DNA of 64,000 bases from Dactylonectria macrodidyma (GCA_020744425.1 JAGMUV010000011.1:1-64000); one strand, 5' to 3'. Positions 43,099 to 55,909 are shown, counted from the first letter of the stretch. A program made the numbers and translations. The notes: generated by a model not told the origin, from the sequence alone.

Positions 43099-44889
43099 AT
43101 GGACGTCTCCCAAGCCGTCGCGGGCTATATCGCCAAGGTGGTTACGACCACTGATACCTCGTCCTCTAAGATGAAGATCTTGCTGTTGGACCGAGAAACC
43201 GTCAATATTGTCTCTACAGCCGTTACCCAATCTTCCCTTCTCAACCATGAGGTCTATCTTATTGACCGCCTTGACAATGTCGGGCGCGAGAAGATGCGGC
43301 ATCTGCGTTGTCTCTGCTTCGTTCGCCCATCACCTGAATCCATTCAGCTGCTTATAGATGAGCTGCGAGACCCCAAGTATGGCGAGTACCACCTGTACTT
43401 CACCAACGTCGCCAAGAAGTCGTCGCTTGAACGGTTGGCCGAGGCCGACGACCACGAAGTTGTCAAAGTCGTACAGGAGCATTTTGCCGACTACACCGTC
43501 ATCAATCCAGATCTCTTTTCCCTAGGGTTGGCTCTTCCACAACAGCGTATTTGGGCCGGTAGTCCGGACACGTGGAACCCAGACTCACTACAGCGATGCG
43601 CCGAGGGGCTCATTGCTGTCCTCTTGTCTCTCAAAAAGAAGCCGCTTATTAGATACGAGAAAGCGAGCCCTCTGGCAAAAAAGCTGGCGTCTGAAGTCCG
43701 GTACTTGATGACGCAGGAAGATCAAATATTCGACTTCCGGAAAGTTGACACACCTCCCATTCTTCTTGTCTTGGATCGCCGAGAGGATCCAGTGACGCCG
43801 CTGTTGACGCAATGGACCTATCAAGCCATGGTCCATCACCTACTTGGAATCCGGAATGGCCGCGTTGACCTGAGTGGCGTCCCGGAGGCTGGCCCAGAGC
43901 TGAAAGAAATCGTTCTTTCCCAGGACCAGGACCCTTTCTTCAAGAAGAACATGTTTCTCAACTTTGGTGACCTGGGCGGAAATATTAAGGAGTATGTGGG
44001 CCAGTATCAGTCCAAAACACAAAACAATGCCAACATCGAGTCAATATCGGACATGAAACGGTTTATCGAGGAATACCCTGAGTTTCGAAAGCTCTCTGGC
44101 AACGTCAGCAAGCATGTGACCCTCGTCTCAGAACTCAGCAGGCGGGTGGGCACTGAAAGCCTGCTCGAAGTCAGCGAACTAGAACAGAGTCTTGCGTGTA
44201 ATGATAACCACGGGAATGATTTGAAGGTATAAACCAGGGAATCCTGTTGCCCTTATGGCAGGCACCAGCTAACCATTCTCCAGAACATACAACGACTGAT
44301 TCAGCTGCCAAGCGTCACATCTGGGAGCAAGGTAGGGCTCGTTGCCCTGTACGCCTTACGACATCAGAAGCACCCATCAAGCTCCCTTGCGATGCTCAAG
44401 GATCTCCTTGTGGCTGCCGGAGGCGTCCCCCCCCGAAAAGCCGACCTAGTAGACAAGGTCCTACAGTACCATTCGTCCCTTCATTCGTCTCAGTCTCAGG
44501 GTGGCATCTCGGACATTTTTGAATCGGCAGGTATCTTCTCAGGTGCTTCAAGCCGATTCAAAGGTCTCAAAGGCGTGGAAAATGTCTACACACAACACAG
44601 TCCCCTGCTTGAGGCCACAATGCAGAATTTGATCAAAGGCCGACTGAGGGACCAGCAATATCCTTTTGTTGAAGGGGGAGGATCAACAAAGGACAAACCA
44701 CAGGACATTATCGTCTTCATCATCGGCGGCGCAACATACGAGGAGGCTAAGATGGTTGCCGGGCTCAACGCAACAACCCCTGGTGTTCGTGTGGTTCTAG
44801 GGGGAACAACAGTTCACAACGTTGAAACGTTCCTGGAGGAGGTCGAGGACGCGGTTACGTCATGGCCTGAAGCGCGGGGAAGACGATGA
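43099..44889 (+). CDS. VPS45: Vacuolar protein sorting protein Vps45 (Sec1/Munc18)
   Basis: This SM protein binds the endosomal and trans-Golgi syntaxin (Tlg2/Pep12 type) and promotes SNARE assembly in Golgi-to-endosome traffic. Exons 43099-44226 and 44284-44889 give 577 residues, matching yeast Vps45. The Sec1 fold is continuous: MKILLLDRETVNIVSTAVTQS, VYLIDR, CLCFVRPSPESIQLLIDEL, LLVLDRREDPVTPLLTQWTYQAMVHHLLG and the C-terminal DIIVFIIGGATYEEAKMVAGL. The single 57-nt intron has an AGCTAACC branch-like site. It is soluble with no signal peptide. Confidence 0.97.
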
Positions 44890-45218
44890 AATAGTACAAG
44901 ACAGGACTCCTGAGTAATAATTTTGAGATAGCGAAGGTAACTTCAAGAACTCCGCCAACCAATAGGAAAACTGTGTTCCCAAGACCTATGAATTTCATGC
45001 TGGGCATGGTGGATAGGAGCCTTCGGTCGGTAGTAACTGTGTCTCGGCGTATGGACCAAGATAGGTACGTTGGCGTTGGAGTGGCTCAGTGCTCAAACTC
45101 GGTAATCCTATATTATGGGCTATAATGATACCCGTTAATGACATGTCCCCCACATCTCTGCATGATTTCGCCATCGCTTGTCGCAAAAGCGGTTTGCTTT
45201 AAACAAAGACGGCATGCC
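44890..45218. other. Spacer between VPS45 and MTO1
   Basis: No supported gene. The MTO1 frame is open back to about 45138 with two further ATGs (45138 and 45162), so the translation start of MTO1 could lie in this stretch. Confidence 0.6.
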
Positions 45219-47369
45219 ATGCGTTCTCTTGGAAGACCCAAGCCCGCCCTTTGGCAGCATCAATGGCAGGCTAAGAGACGGCGACATCTTGCTACCATTG
45301 CCAGCGACTCGAGGTTAGACTCCATCTCCCGGGAAGCCCGCCCGTGGACCCATTATCTCGACTATCCGCCTGCTCACACTTACCTTTTGCTAGACCCTTC
45401 GATGTTGTCGTGATCGGGGGCGGCCATGCTGGCGCTGAAGCATGTGCTGCTGCGGCGCGAGCCGGGGCACACACTGCTTTGATCACGCCCAAGCTTGACA
45501 ACCTCGGGACCTGTTCCTGCAACCCTAGCTTCGGAGGTATTGGCAAAGGCACTATCATCCGCGAGATTGACGCCCTCGATGGCCTTACGGGAAGGATCAT
45601 CGACAAAGCTGGAGTCCAGTTCCACACACTGAACCGCAGGAAGGGCGCAGCTGTCTGGGTATGCTATTCATGTGCTGTGACACATTTGATGTTGCTGGCG
45701 CTCACCACTCGACTAACAGGGACCCCGCGCTCAAATCGATCGAAATTTATACAAGAAGCACATGCGAGACGAACTTACCTCATACCCGAATCTCTCCATC
45801 ATCCTCGAAAGCGTGTCAGACATCGTCCTAGCCGAGAAGCTAGGACCCACTGATGGCGCATCGAGCTGCATCGCGGGCGTGCGACTTGAATCCGGGCAAG
45901 TCGTGCCGACAAGCAAGGTTATCATCACAACGGGGACATTCCTTGGCGGCGAGATCCATATTGGACTGCAAGCTTATCCAGCAGGACGACTAGGCGAAGC
46001 CGCGACGTTCGGGCTGAGTAAGTCGTTGAGAGAAGCAGGCTTTCAGCTCGGTCGACTCAAGACTGGCACGCCTCCGCGAATCGCCAAGGAAACCATCAAT
46101 TTCGATGTACTGGAAACTCAACTGGGCGACAACCCCCCTTCGCCCTTCAGCTACCTTAACGAAGTTGTTTCAGTACAGGAGCAGCTCACCTGCAGCGTCG
46201 CATATACAAACGACGCAAGCCATCAGATCGTTCGCGACAATCTTGAGAATACGATCCACATCCGCGAAACGATCAAGGGGCCCCGTTACTGTCCCTCACT
46301 CGAGTCCAAGGTGGTTAGGTTCGCCGACAAAGACCGGCATATCGTGTGGCTTGAGCCTGAAGGCTTCGACAGCAACGTCATTTATCCCAATGGCTTATCG
46401 ATGACAATTCCCGCTGAGGCGCAGGAACACGTCTTGCGAAGCATCTCGGGACTGGAGAATTCTAAGATGCTCCAGCCTGGGTACGGCGTCGAGTACGACT
46501 ACATTGATCCCCGCTGCCTTAAATCCACCTTGGAAACCAAGGCCATCAGCGGCCTCTACCTTGCGGGCCAAATCAACGGGACGACAGGATACGAAGAAGC
46601 GGCTGGCCAAGGCGTCATCGCAGGCATCAATGCCGGGCGATCTGCACTCTGTCTCTCGGGGGTCTCCCTGGCTAGGGGTGATGGCTACATCGGCATCATG
46701 ATTGATGATCTTATCACAAAGGGAGTCACTGAACCGTACCGCATGTTCACATCTCGCAGCGAGTTTCGCATGTCCGCTAGGGCAGACAACGCTGACCTCA
46801 GGCTCACCAGCATGGGTAAGGAATGGGGCATTATCTCGGAACAGCGTTGGAAGGCGTTCCGTGACGAGCGGCAACAAATAAACGACCTCACCAAGGCTTT
46901 GAGGGCTGTATCCTTCAGCCCACAGCAGTGGCAGCAAAGGGGTTTCGCCCTGAAACAGAACTCTCAGCGCCGCGACGGCATTGACATGCTCCGTCTCTCA
47001 AGCGCAAGCGCGCGCATCGAGCTGGAGCAACTGGCTTCTGTCGTGCCCGAGATCGCCCAGTACTCGCCACGTATCCGCACCAGAGTCATGACCGAAGCCT
47101 TCTATGCGCCGTACATCAAGATGCAAGCAGCGGAGCGTGGCCAGCTTGCCAACGACGAGCGGATTCAGCTCCCCCTGGGCCTGAATTATGACAATATCCC
47201 TGGGTTGGCAATATCGGAGAAGGAGGCCCTTAAAGTGGCGAGACCAGAGACTCTTGCACAGGCACGTCGAGTTGAGAGCGTGACCCCAGCGGGAAGTTTG
47301 CGCCTGCTGGCTTATGTTCGCCGTCGGCCGTCACCGTCGGTACCAAATGAAGACAACGAAGCGCCATGA
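45219..47369 (+). CDS. MTO1: Mitochondrial tRNA uridine-34 modification enzyme Mto1 (GidA/MnmG)
   Basis: This FAD enzyme, with the Mss1 GTPase, installs the 5-carboxymethylaminomethyl (or taurinomethyl-type) group on U34 of mitochondrial tRNAs. Exons 45219-45313, 45394-45658 and 45720-47369 give 669 residues. FAD binding is shown by [14 protein letters not shown]. GidA signatures include [11 protein letters not shown], the [23 protein letters not shown] block, and [35 protein letters not shown] and [22 protein letters not shown] follow. The N-terminus [13 protein letters not shown]...RRRHLAT is basic, as for a mitochondrial presequence. Upstream in-frame ATGs (45138, 45162) could extend it. 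It converges on the cardiolipin synthase gene. Confidence 0.97.
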
Positions 47370-47682
47370 TATATAGCGGAACACCGGCGCAAAGGACAGG
47401 CGTGAGTACAAATAAGATGAACGGTGGGCATTAAGCATCAGGCGTTTGGACACATAAAAGGCATGGGAGAATAGCATAGATTGTCATGTACATGTATTGA
47501 TACAAGGGATATGTATACAAGGGGGGAAAATGAAGCTCAGAAATGCTATGGCAAATGGGAAGAACAAGTTGAAGCCTCCCATTGAATACGATGTATGAAT
47601 CTTTCTCCCAAGTTCCCAGGCATTGGCTCGGCACTTCTGGTCGACTCCGGCTATCCCCAGCTCCTCATCGTCAGCACTTTTT
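47370..47682. other. Spacer between convergent MTO1 and CRD1
   Basis: The sequence is 313 bp of shared 3' flank with no supported gene. Confidence 0.7.
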
Positions 47683-48825
47683 TCATGGCTTCTTTGGCCC
47701 AGGCTTATTGAGTATCTTGACTGCATCTTTGGTGTACACATAGCTCGCACCACTCCACACGGTGGTAGTAGCCACAACATACCTGGAATCGCCATGTTAA
47801 TTATCACAGTGCTCGGGTGCCTGGACCCTTCCGTGAGTAGAAAGAGCTGCTAGAGAACTCACTGCATAATGGTAAGAACCGGTGTCATATCTGCGGCCAC
47901 GAGAGGCGCAGCGGTTGTCAGGCCCACGAGGGCGAGCTGTAGGAACGTATTATACTTGCTGATGGTGGTGGGGCGGACTTCGGCCGAAGGTAGGGAAAAA
48001 TCCCAATAGCGGGCAAAGGTCTTTGGAGGTGGGAGGGAGATCCAGCGGTAGTAGACAGCCGAGATGGCGAGGCCAACATCACGGCCGAGGATGACAGCGG
48101 CGACCCAGACTGCAGAGAAACAGGTGTGTCAGAACTACTTGGGTACTGGGATTGTTTTTGGGGGGAAGAAAGAGGAGCAGGAAGCAACTCACGAGGAAGC
48201 GCTCCTTTGATGGCCAAGCACACCGTCAGAATAGTCATGAGCGTTTTGTCCGCCATGGGATCGATCACAGTCCCCACCACCGTCTTAAGGTTCCACCTCC
48301 GCGCGATCCAGCCGTCCAGCATGTCCGTGACGCCCGCATAGGCGAACAGCGCCACGGCCCAGGTATGGCAGTCGTGGAGCACGAGATAGCCCACAGCAGG
48401 CGCGGCGACGAGGCGCGTGAAGGTCAGGAAGTTGGGAAGATTGTAGATGTCTTCGTGAACGACGGCCTGGGCCGGTTTGGAGGCTGGTATTGGGGCCGCA
48501 TGCGCAGCATCGCTGGTGGAGGAGGACGTCTTGGTCGATGTTGCCACTGGAATTGAAAATTGGGGAGACGAGGAAGACTGAGCACTGGGGAATCCGTCAA
48601 TTTTAATACCGTACCACCAGCAATCCCCAACATCCGCAGGTTGAACACTTACTCCATCCGACGCTGGGGTTGCTGCTGCTTCTGCTTCTGATCTAGCAGC
48701 AGCCTCGCCCTTGAAAAAAAGAAGCAACGTTGGCTCGGCACCGCAAAAGCCCCAATTGCGCCCCGGCGTGGGCCCATGATGGGCGCCCGTGAGACACGTC
48801 CAGTCGACCTGATAGAGAGCAGCAT
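47683..48825 (-). CDS. CRD1: Cardiolipin synthase (CDP-alcohol phosphatidyltransferase)
   Basis: This enzyme joins CDP-diacylglycerol and phosphatidylglycerol to form cardiolipin in the mitochondrial inner membrane. Exons 48825-48653, 48584-48193, 48109-47863 and 47782-47683 encode 303 residues. The CDP-alcohol phosphatidyltransferase motif DGx2ARx8Gx3Dx3D is perfect (DGWIARRWNLKTVV, then GTVIDPMAD). IYNLPNFLTFTRL marks the family start, and DVGLAISAVYYRWISLPPPKT with FSLPSAEVRPTTISKYNTFLQ is typical of eukaryotic Crd1. The N-terminus (MLLSIRSTGRVSRAPIM) looks like an import signal, followed by a Gln- and Ser-rich linker. The last short exon gives VWSGASYVYTKDAVKILN. Confidence 0.95.
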
Positions 48826-49717
48826 GTTGTCGGCTGGGAGCTCGTAGTCATGCTCCTCAAGCCCCTCTGCGCCGTCGGAACTGGTCGAAATTCTGGGGTT
48901 GATGCTTGAGTCGCAAACTGAAGGGACAGCCACCCCGATATATGCATATAGTAGCGGGGGTGTTGGACAGTGTTGTGGATATGATCTTCAGCTCCAACAG
49001 CTTGTGACTGACTACGTACCTAAATAATTAGCCAAGAAATGATTTTTTTAATTTAAAAAGGAACATAAATCTTGCACAATGATGATATGATGTTGAGGTC
49101 CATGACCTTAGGAGTAGACATGTATTCATTGCATTATAGCCCTCGACGGTCTTGGTGACGATGTCAGAAGTCGAAAAATGATGTCAAAACCCAACGATTG
49201 ATGGATGCATCTCTTATCAAAAAGTTGCGTATCGCGCTTGAAGCAGTGTAAACTCGAAGTTAAACTGGTATTGCGGCCGGTAATGGAATGGATAGATCAT
49301 TCAGCCACCGGCCAGGTGACTCAACGGTTAAGTTGGTATGTGAGGGTGAGTGTGTTGCGGGGTGAAGTAGGCGTCCAGGCAAGATCAAGCCAGACCGTAT
49401 TAGAACCCGCGAGGCCGTCAAAGCCCACAAGGGCAGGTCAGCAAGACCGGCAGGAGTAAAATACGTCTCGCCGATCCTATAACCCTTGCGTTGCTTAAAC
49501 TACCTTAGGTACCTTGCCCATTTGTCAAGGGACGCGGGCTCACGTGATTCCGCGTTGCTTGAACAAGGGCGCTTGCAGGGATAAGGCGAACTGGCAACAC
49601 CCTTCGCTAACATCCTGGATACAAAGAGACACGAACTTCGCCTTTAACTTTGAAAACCTCTCGCTATCGGAATTTCCTCAACCATATTCCTCGCAGTCCC
49701 CGCAGGTTCTACCGGAC
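48826..49717. other. Spacer between divergent CRD1 and TDP1
   Basis: No separate gene is supported. The TDP1 frame is open upstream to 49514, so its start could be earlier. A TAGGTACC-like word occurs near 49503. Confidence 0.55.
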
Positions 49718-51958
49718 ATGACCGGAGCTCATATGGACATCCACGACCCAGGGAGCGGCGTGGACGACGACGAAGCACTCCGGTATGCGATTGCTCTCTC
49801 GCTCTGTGAGCATGAGCCAGAGGACAGCCCAGTAGAACAGAACCACCCGAAGAGCTCATCCCCAAAACGCAGCGAGCCCAGATCTGGTGTGGTAACGCTT
49901 GGTCTACTTGCACTGGATCGTAAAAAGATGGAAGAGGAAAGGCTGCAGCGACTAGCCAAGCGGCGTCGAAGTGCCTCGGATGACGACGTCGTTGAGATTC
50001 CGCCCCCCAAGCGAAAGATGACCTCCGAGCCGCCTATATCTCCTAGCTTGCCACCTTTTGCGAACGGTACTGTTAAGAAGACTTGGGCCCGGGGATACCC
50101 GCGGACGCCTGACGACATCAAGATCGAGGAGATCCTGCAGAAGGACAAGCTCGTGCTTGCTGTGCTGAGTTCCTACCAGTGGGACGACGAATGGCTCGTT
50201 TCCAAGGTGGACTTGCGGAGGACCAAGTTGCTGCTACTGGCCTTTGCTGCTGATGAAAACCAGGTGTGTTCTGGTTGATTAGCCTTACCCGTTCCAGACT
50301 CAGTCGCTGATGAGTGACCCGATTCAGAAAACCGCCATGCGGTCTAACGCGCCACCCGGAATCAAGTTTTGCTTTCCTGCGATGAATGGACCTGGGTCGA
50401 TGCATTCCAAGCTCCAGTTGCTAAAATACCCGGACTACCTTCGAGTGGCAGTACCCACTGGCAACTTGGTGCCGTATGACTGGGGCGAGAGCGGTGTTAT
50501 GGAGAATGTAAGTCGCTCGCGGAGAGCGATTGTGACTATGAGCGCCTGTGAATGATGGCTGGCTAACTAGATCTTAGATGGTCTTCCTGATCGATCTACC
50601 CCGACTCACCAACTCTGCTGACCACCAACCAACCATGTTTAGTATCGAGCTCAGCCGATTCCTGGAGGCGACGGGTGTTGACAAAAACATGACCAGTAGT
50701 CTTGCCAATTACGACTTTTCGCGAACGAAGCACCTCCGCTTCGTATACACCATGTATGTGGTTGCTGAACCCCCGCCCCTCGTACCCCACCCCCGCATGC
50801 GCTCACTCTGTCCAGTCCTGGCGGTCATCTAGACGACTCGCAGAAGCGAATAGGTAGGTAGTGACATGCGTTACACAAACTCGTCGAACGGCAGCTCACA
50901 AGCTATGTCAAGGATACTGCGGACTAGGGGCTAGTGTAGCTTCTCTTGGACTGGCTACCAAAGATTCTGTCGAGGTGGATTTAGTGGTTTGTGCCGTGTG
51001 CCACACGAACCACAAAAAACCGCTAACTGGAGACACCAGTGCGCCTCTCTTGGAGCAATCAACTATGATTTGGTCGGAGCCATGTACAACGCCTGTCGAG
51101 GTAACCCCCCCCCACTAAGCAGCGCTGGTTGATCTAGACTGTCCAAGGACGTCGATGGTCTGACAAAATGCAGGTGACGATGGCATGACAGAATATAACT
51201 CGAGGCTGAGCCGTGCGACCAAGGCCAAAGCGCCGAGTTCGGTGCAACAGTTCAAGGACCATTTTAGGATTTATTTTCCCTCAGACGAGACAGTAGCCCA
51301 AAGCCGGGGAGGACGAACGGTACGTCACGGGCCTCTTGCTGAGCGAGGGAATATGCAGCAATTGGGCCGAGGGCGCTAACAAGAAACGCGCTGCAGGCTG
51401 CGGGCACCATCTGCATCCAGGCTAAGTGGTGGCGCGCACCAACCTTTCCTACCGAACTGGTTCGCGACTGCGTCAACACTCGCGATGGGTTGTTGATGCA
51501 TAGCAAGATGATTTTCGTGCGGAAGCATCAAACCCGCGAAGGCCAGTCGTCGACTGGAGCGGAAACGAAAACGGAAGCGACGGAAGCGGACGCGGATTCA
51601 GATCCCGGCACATCGTCGCTGGGCTGGGCGTATATCGGCAGCGCAAATCTGTCAGAGAGCGCATGGTGAGACACGGCCAGTCCGGCAAAAGAATTTGTCA
51701 CTGACGATACCGAACGCGAGCAGGGGCCGTTTGGTCAGGGATCGAGCAACAGGCAAGCCCAAGATGAGCTGTCGCAATTGGGAGTGCGGCGTAGTGATTC
51801 GAGTTCCTGGGGGGAACAAGGCCCAAGCCCAAGCGGGGGGGCCCAGTCACGATGTCAGCAACATGGGCATTTTCGAGGGTATGATTCCGGTGCCTATGCG
51901 ATTCCCGGGACGGCGCTACCGTGAGACTGAGGAGCCCTGGTTCTATGCCCAGGCGTGA
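49718..51958 (+). CDS. TDP1: Tyrosyl-DNA phosphodiesterase 1 with N-terminal UIM
   Basis: This repair enzyme hydrolyses the phosphotyrosyl bond between trapped topoisomerase I and DNA 3' ends. Exons 49718-50263, 50328-50507, 50578-50753, 50816-50853, 50913-50986, 51040-51100, 51174-51319, 51397-51665 and 51724-51958 encode 574 residues. Both HKN catalytic motifs are present: His208-x-Lys210 (MHSKLQLL) and His442-x-Lys444 (MHSKMIF), with Asn in YIGSANLSESAW. Residues 16-31 match a ubiquitin-interacting motif. A basic Lys/Arg-rich stretch (KRRRSASDDD, PPPKRK) may be a nuclear signal. The nine-exon structure is the most intron-dense in the window along with SEC15. The start could be 49718, 49733 or further upstream. 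Confidence 0.95.
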
Positions 51959-53516
51959 GGGGCCAAGCTATCTCGATTGTGGCGATGCCAAGATGGGGGA
52001 GAGCCGGGAACCTAATCTACGTACCTACAGTAGGTACATTTCGTATCGAGCGTGGGGAACAGCTGGGCTCACAGCCAAGGCTAGGTGACCCAGCACAAGG
52101 GGACGTGATCGTCGCCAATGAGGGCACATCATCTGGCCTGAACTAGACAAAGAAACGATGCTGACAGTGTGGGGAAATGGCTGGCTGCGGCGGCTGACGA
52201 GGCGTTCAATAGGGTACGAAGTACGTACGAGCCAACGAGGGCGGGCTTGGGAAGGACGGACACCTTGGGCCTGTGAGAATGGAAAGGGCTTGGCTCTGGC
52301 CATCAAGGTGAAGACTATCAATCAACTGGCAGCAAGGCTGGTGGAGGACAATTCAACATGAGATTGCGAACGGCACATTAGACCAGGGACAAAAGGGACA
52401 CGGCAGAGCACCGACCAGGCTACTCGGTACGAATATAGCACGCCTAGGGCAAGGTCATTTTCTTCAATGCCGTGGCATCGTGGACGCAGTTTTAGGCGGG
52501 CGGACGCACGTGCAGTAATTGTGGTGGACAGTGATGGGGTTGTATTATGGCATGCGGGCACAGCAGGGACAGAGGAAGGCTCCTGAGGAGTAGGGCTGGT
52601 TGACCCATTTCCAGGTGACCCAAGGTTAAAGCCGGGTCTTGTTTTGCATGCTCCATCTGGTACCACCCGGATGTACCTCGATGCACGCACGCAGTCGAGG
52701 TTCGACAAGCTCGTCACTGTCAATTGTCCTTGGCGATCCATGGAAAGGTTGGTAGGATGGGGCCACAACAGGCTAAGTCCCAAGCGAGAGAAACCCTAAC
52801 CCGAGATGGCGTTGCCGTCGGGCGCCTCAAGGGGCGATGGCGTGCCCCATTGGAATGTGGCATTGGCGACAGGCCCTCAAGAGCTGTCCAGGGGTGTCAG
52901 TGCAGCAGGGAGGGGGGGATCAAGAGGCCAAAGCCGCAAACAGACGAGGACCGGCCATGGTCGACCCATGGGAGCGGATTCACGGGATGATTGAGTGGGA
53001 TAGCGATTTGCTTTGTCAACATGTTCTCGTCCATGCCCATAGACTACGAAGTACCTAGGTACTGGACACTGGCCATGTAGTCTACTATTCGTATCTACGC
53101 TAGCAGCCCAGATGTGGCCGGAGAAATTTCCTGCTTCCCCGACTGTGAAAAGGCCCCATCGTGGCGAACTGCTGGCGCCGAGCGAGGCTGGCACTGACAG
53201 CAGAATGACGGGTGGAGGGGGGCAGGGCGAAGCGTCGTTTGGGAGCCATCATGCTTTTGATGTTGGTGTGGGGGGGGCTAGGAGGGAGAGAGGGGGATGC
53301 ATGCAGAGAGGGGGAGGTAGAGAGGGGAGAGAGGGGGGAAGAGGCACGAGGAGAGGGGAGAATCGAAGGCCCAAGAAGCGGAAAGAGTCTTATGTACGTA
53401 GTAGGTAGGCAAGTTTGGCAAGTAGCTACATGAGGATGAGGAGTGTGCTATGTAAAGATGCATGGTGGCGTTGATTACGGCGGTTTTTGCCCGGCCGCTT
53501 TGACAGTTGATCTTGG

Positions 53517-53647
53517 TAGTACCGTTTGGGGGGGAACTGGGTGTTGGTTGTCGGTGGTGGGTGGTGGGTGGTGTTGTTGGTGGTGTTGGTGTTGTTGATG
53601 ATGTCGCTGGTGCTATTGTTGTATTGTTGCTAGTATTGTTGTTAGCT
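53517..53647. repeat. GGT/GTT-rich low-complexity block
   Basis: About 130 bp made largely of GGTGTT, GGTGGT and TTGTTG words with strong strand asymmetry. It is a degenerate trinucleotide repeat. Confidence 0.75.
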
Positions 53648-55880
53648 TTGGTGTTCCCGTCCATCTGTCGTCGTCAATTTTCCGTATCCAGAATGACGGG
53701 TTTGGAAGACAAGGGGTCGGGATTCTGATGGCGATGGAAGACCAGGGGTAATGGGAATCGACGTCAGAAAACAGTCCATCGGTCTTTGTGGCCCTGGTCG
53801 CCGCGTCCGACGCCGTTCACGTCCACGACAGCAGCCCAATATCAGGGCCTCCCTGGTCGAGCTCGCGCCCGGGACATTGGGCGCCTTGAAGAGGAGGGGG
53901 GGCTTTTTGCTGTGCGACAAGTGGGTTGTGGGCAAGGGGAGATAGATAGGTTAGCACATGCGCAGAAACGGCACTGTAGGTACTACGTAGGTAGGAGACA
54001 AGGGTAGTGATTTGAGATGGATGGCTTGGATGGATGGCTGCAGGAAGTGTTCGTTGATGGGTGGTCAAGGGTGGTAGTGATGGCCTGGGCCGACATGGGG
54101 GGAACGGTCTGGCCTCCAGCCATGCCAGCCCTCCGCAACACCTTCAAGCCCCTCCAAGCCTTCATTGCTTGCGCTGCCCCGGTATCCTAGCCAGGCGTCG
54201 CCATGGACGGCACCTGCCGGCAGTGCTCCGACGCGCGCGATCGAAGCTCCACTCCCGGTACGAGCGAGGCTAGTTACGACACCACCCACACTCGCTCAGG
54301 GTCCCCCCCCTCCCTTCTTCCTCCCCTGCCCAACTACCAACTACCACGGAAAGGTCACTGCCAGGCCAGGCCCAGCACCACGGCAGGGCTGTCGCCGCAC
54401 GAGCATTTCTGATGGAGAGGAAATATCACAGAAATCAGTAACCCGTATCTCGTCTCGACTCGAGACGCCAGAAATGGACGAGACAGGGAGTCGGCCTCCA
54501 CATGATGCCCATCCGTACCACGTAGTACGTTCCCATCCATACCGACGGGCCACGCTACCGACGTACACCCGCGCGGCACGGAGGGCAGGGCTCAGCGAGT
54601 GCCGGCAGGTTCGTCAGGGGGGTATTGGAGGAGTCTGGAACTCTGGATGCATTTCGGCTCTCTCTGTTTTGCTGGTCTGACGCCACCGCTTGCGGCGTTG
54701 TTTGTCATGTCGACCAATCTCGCTGGCCATGCGCATGCGCCATCCTGCAGAAGCTGTTGCGTTGCGTACCCTGGGGAATCAAGATGGACCGCACATCGGG
54801 CCATCAAGCCATCAAGCCTAAACAGCATTTCACGCGCTACCTGTATCCGGCCGAGCCTCTTAGCGGGCTGGTGTCCCAGTACTTCGTACAGATACTTGGA
54901 CTACAATTGTCCTCTTGGGGTCGACTACATACGGCTTCGGCTTCGCCTAGTTGGACTTACTTGCACCGCCTTTGCGGATTGCACGGTGGAGGTACGCAAG
55001 TACGGTACCCCTCGGCCGCCGGCCGGTGACTGCGGCTCCCCCAATCGGCAGTCACGGGGCTGTTTCGATGGACGGGGCACCGGGTGGGCAAAGACGTACT
55101 ACGTACCGGTGTTGCTTTGGTCTTGGATGAGCTTTGTGTGCCAGTCTCAAGGGTCCTTGAAGTTTTGGGTCTTGCTTGGGCCCTTTGTGGCTGGAGGTTG
55201 AGGACGACGAGTTTCGGGGGGCAGTTGGACCGGGGCAAACGGAGTCTCCCAACATCCCGTATGTGCCGCGTCCACGGCAGTCAAGCAATCAGAGTCGGTC
55301 GGTCGCAGCACTTTTGTCTGATGAGAGGCTTGTGGTGGAGTATTCTGGGGCTGCTTGGGGCTGCTGGAGCTTGGTCTGAGCGGCCTTGGCTCAACTTTTT
55401 AACTCAAGTGGGAAGCCCGGCGTCGTTCGTTGGGTTCCTGGATCTTCGGTGACTGTTGTCCCGCGGCTCCCAAGGCGGCCCTGCTGTTCTGCTAGCCCTG
55501 CCCTTCCCTGCCAGCTCTGCCACGGCTTCCACGGCTTGGCTTGGCTTGTTTGGCCCTGTTTCTTGCCCTGTTTCTTGACCCTGTTCCTGCGCGCGCGCCC
55601 TGGATTCGCATTAATCAGTTACAGTAACATACGTAGTAGTACGAAGTACGGGAAGATCGAAGGCCCTTTTTCCGAAGGCGGGCAATGTTATCGACCGCGC
55701 CCGTCTTGGCCTCTGAGGCTTGGTTGTGGCCGTGACGGTTTTGGGGTCTTGGAAATGGACCTTGCTTGACCTTGCTGAGCGCTCGACCATGCTCGGCCTT
55801 GCTTGTTGACGTTGGTGCTTGACCTCTATGTCCCTTTTGGTGGCTCGTTGGAGCTCCGCCTACAACCACGAGTCGCCCGG

Positions 55881-55909
55881 ATTGGATTAGCCATTGGATT
55901 GTCCATTGG
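55881..55909 (-). promoter_or_regulatory. Three CCAAT boxes at 12-bp spacing
   Basis: ATTGG (CCAAT on the minus strand) begins at 55881, 55893 and 55905, exactly 12 bp apart, and again at 56077. CCAAT is the core site of the Hap2/3/5 complex. The spacing comes from a degenerate 12-bp repeat (ATTGGATTAGCC, ATTGGATTGTCC), so it may be incidental. Confidence 0.45.

Noticed and set aside
46395..46937. 180-codon frame antisense to MTO1
   Set aside because: It lies wholly within strongly conserved MTO1 coding sequence on the opposite strand, so it is a shadow frame.
52600..52720. A tRNA-like GGTTCGA word
   Set aside because: No cloverleaf stems can be formed around it. No tRNA is supported anywhere in the window by eye.
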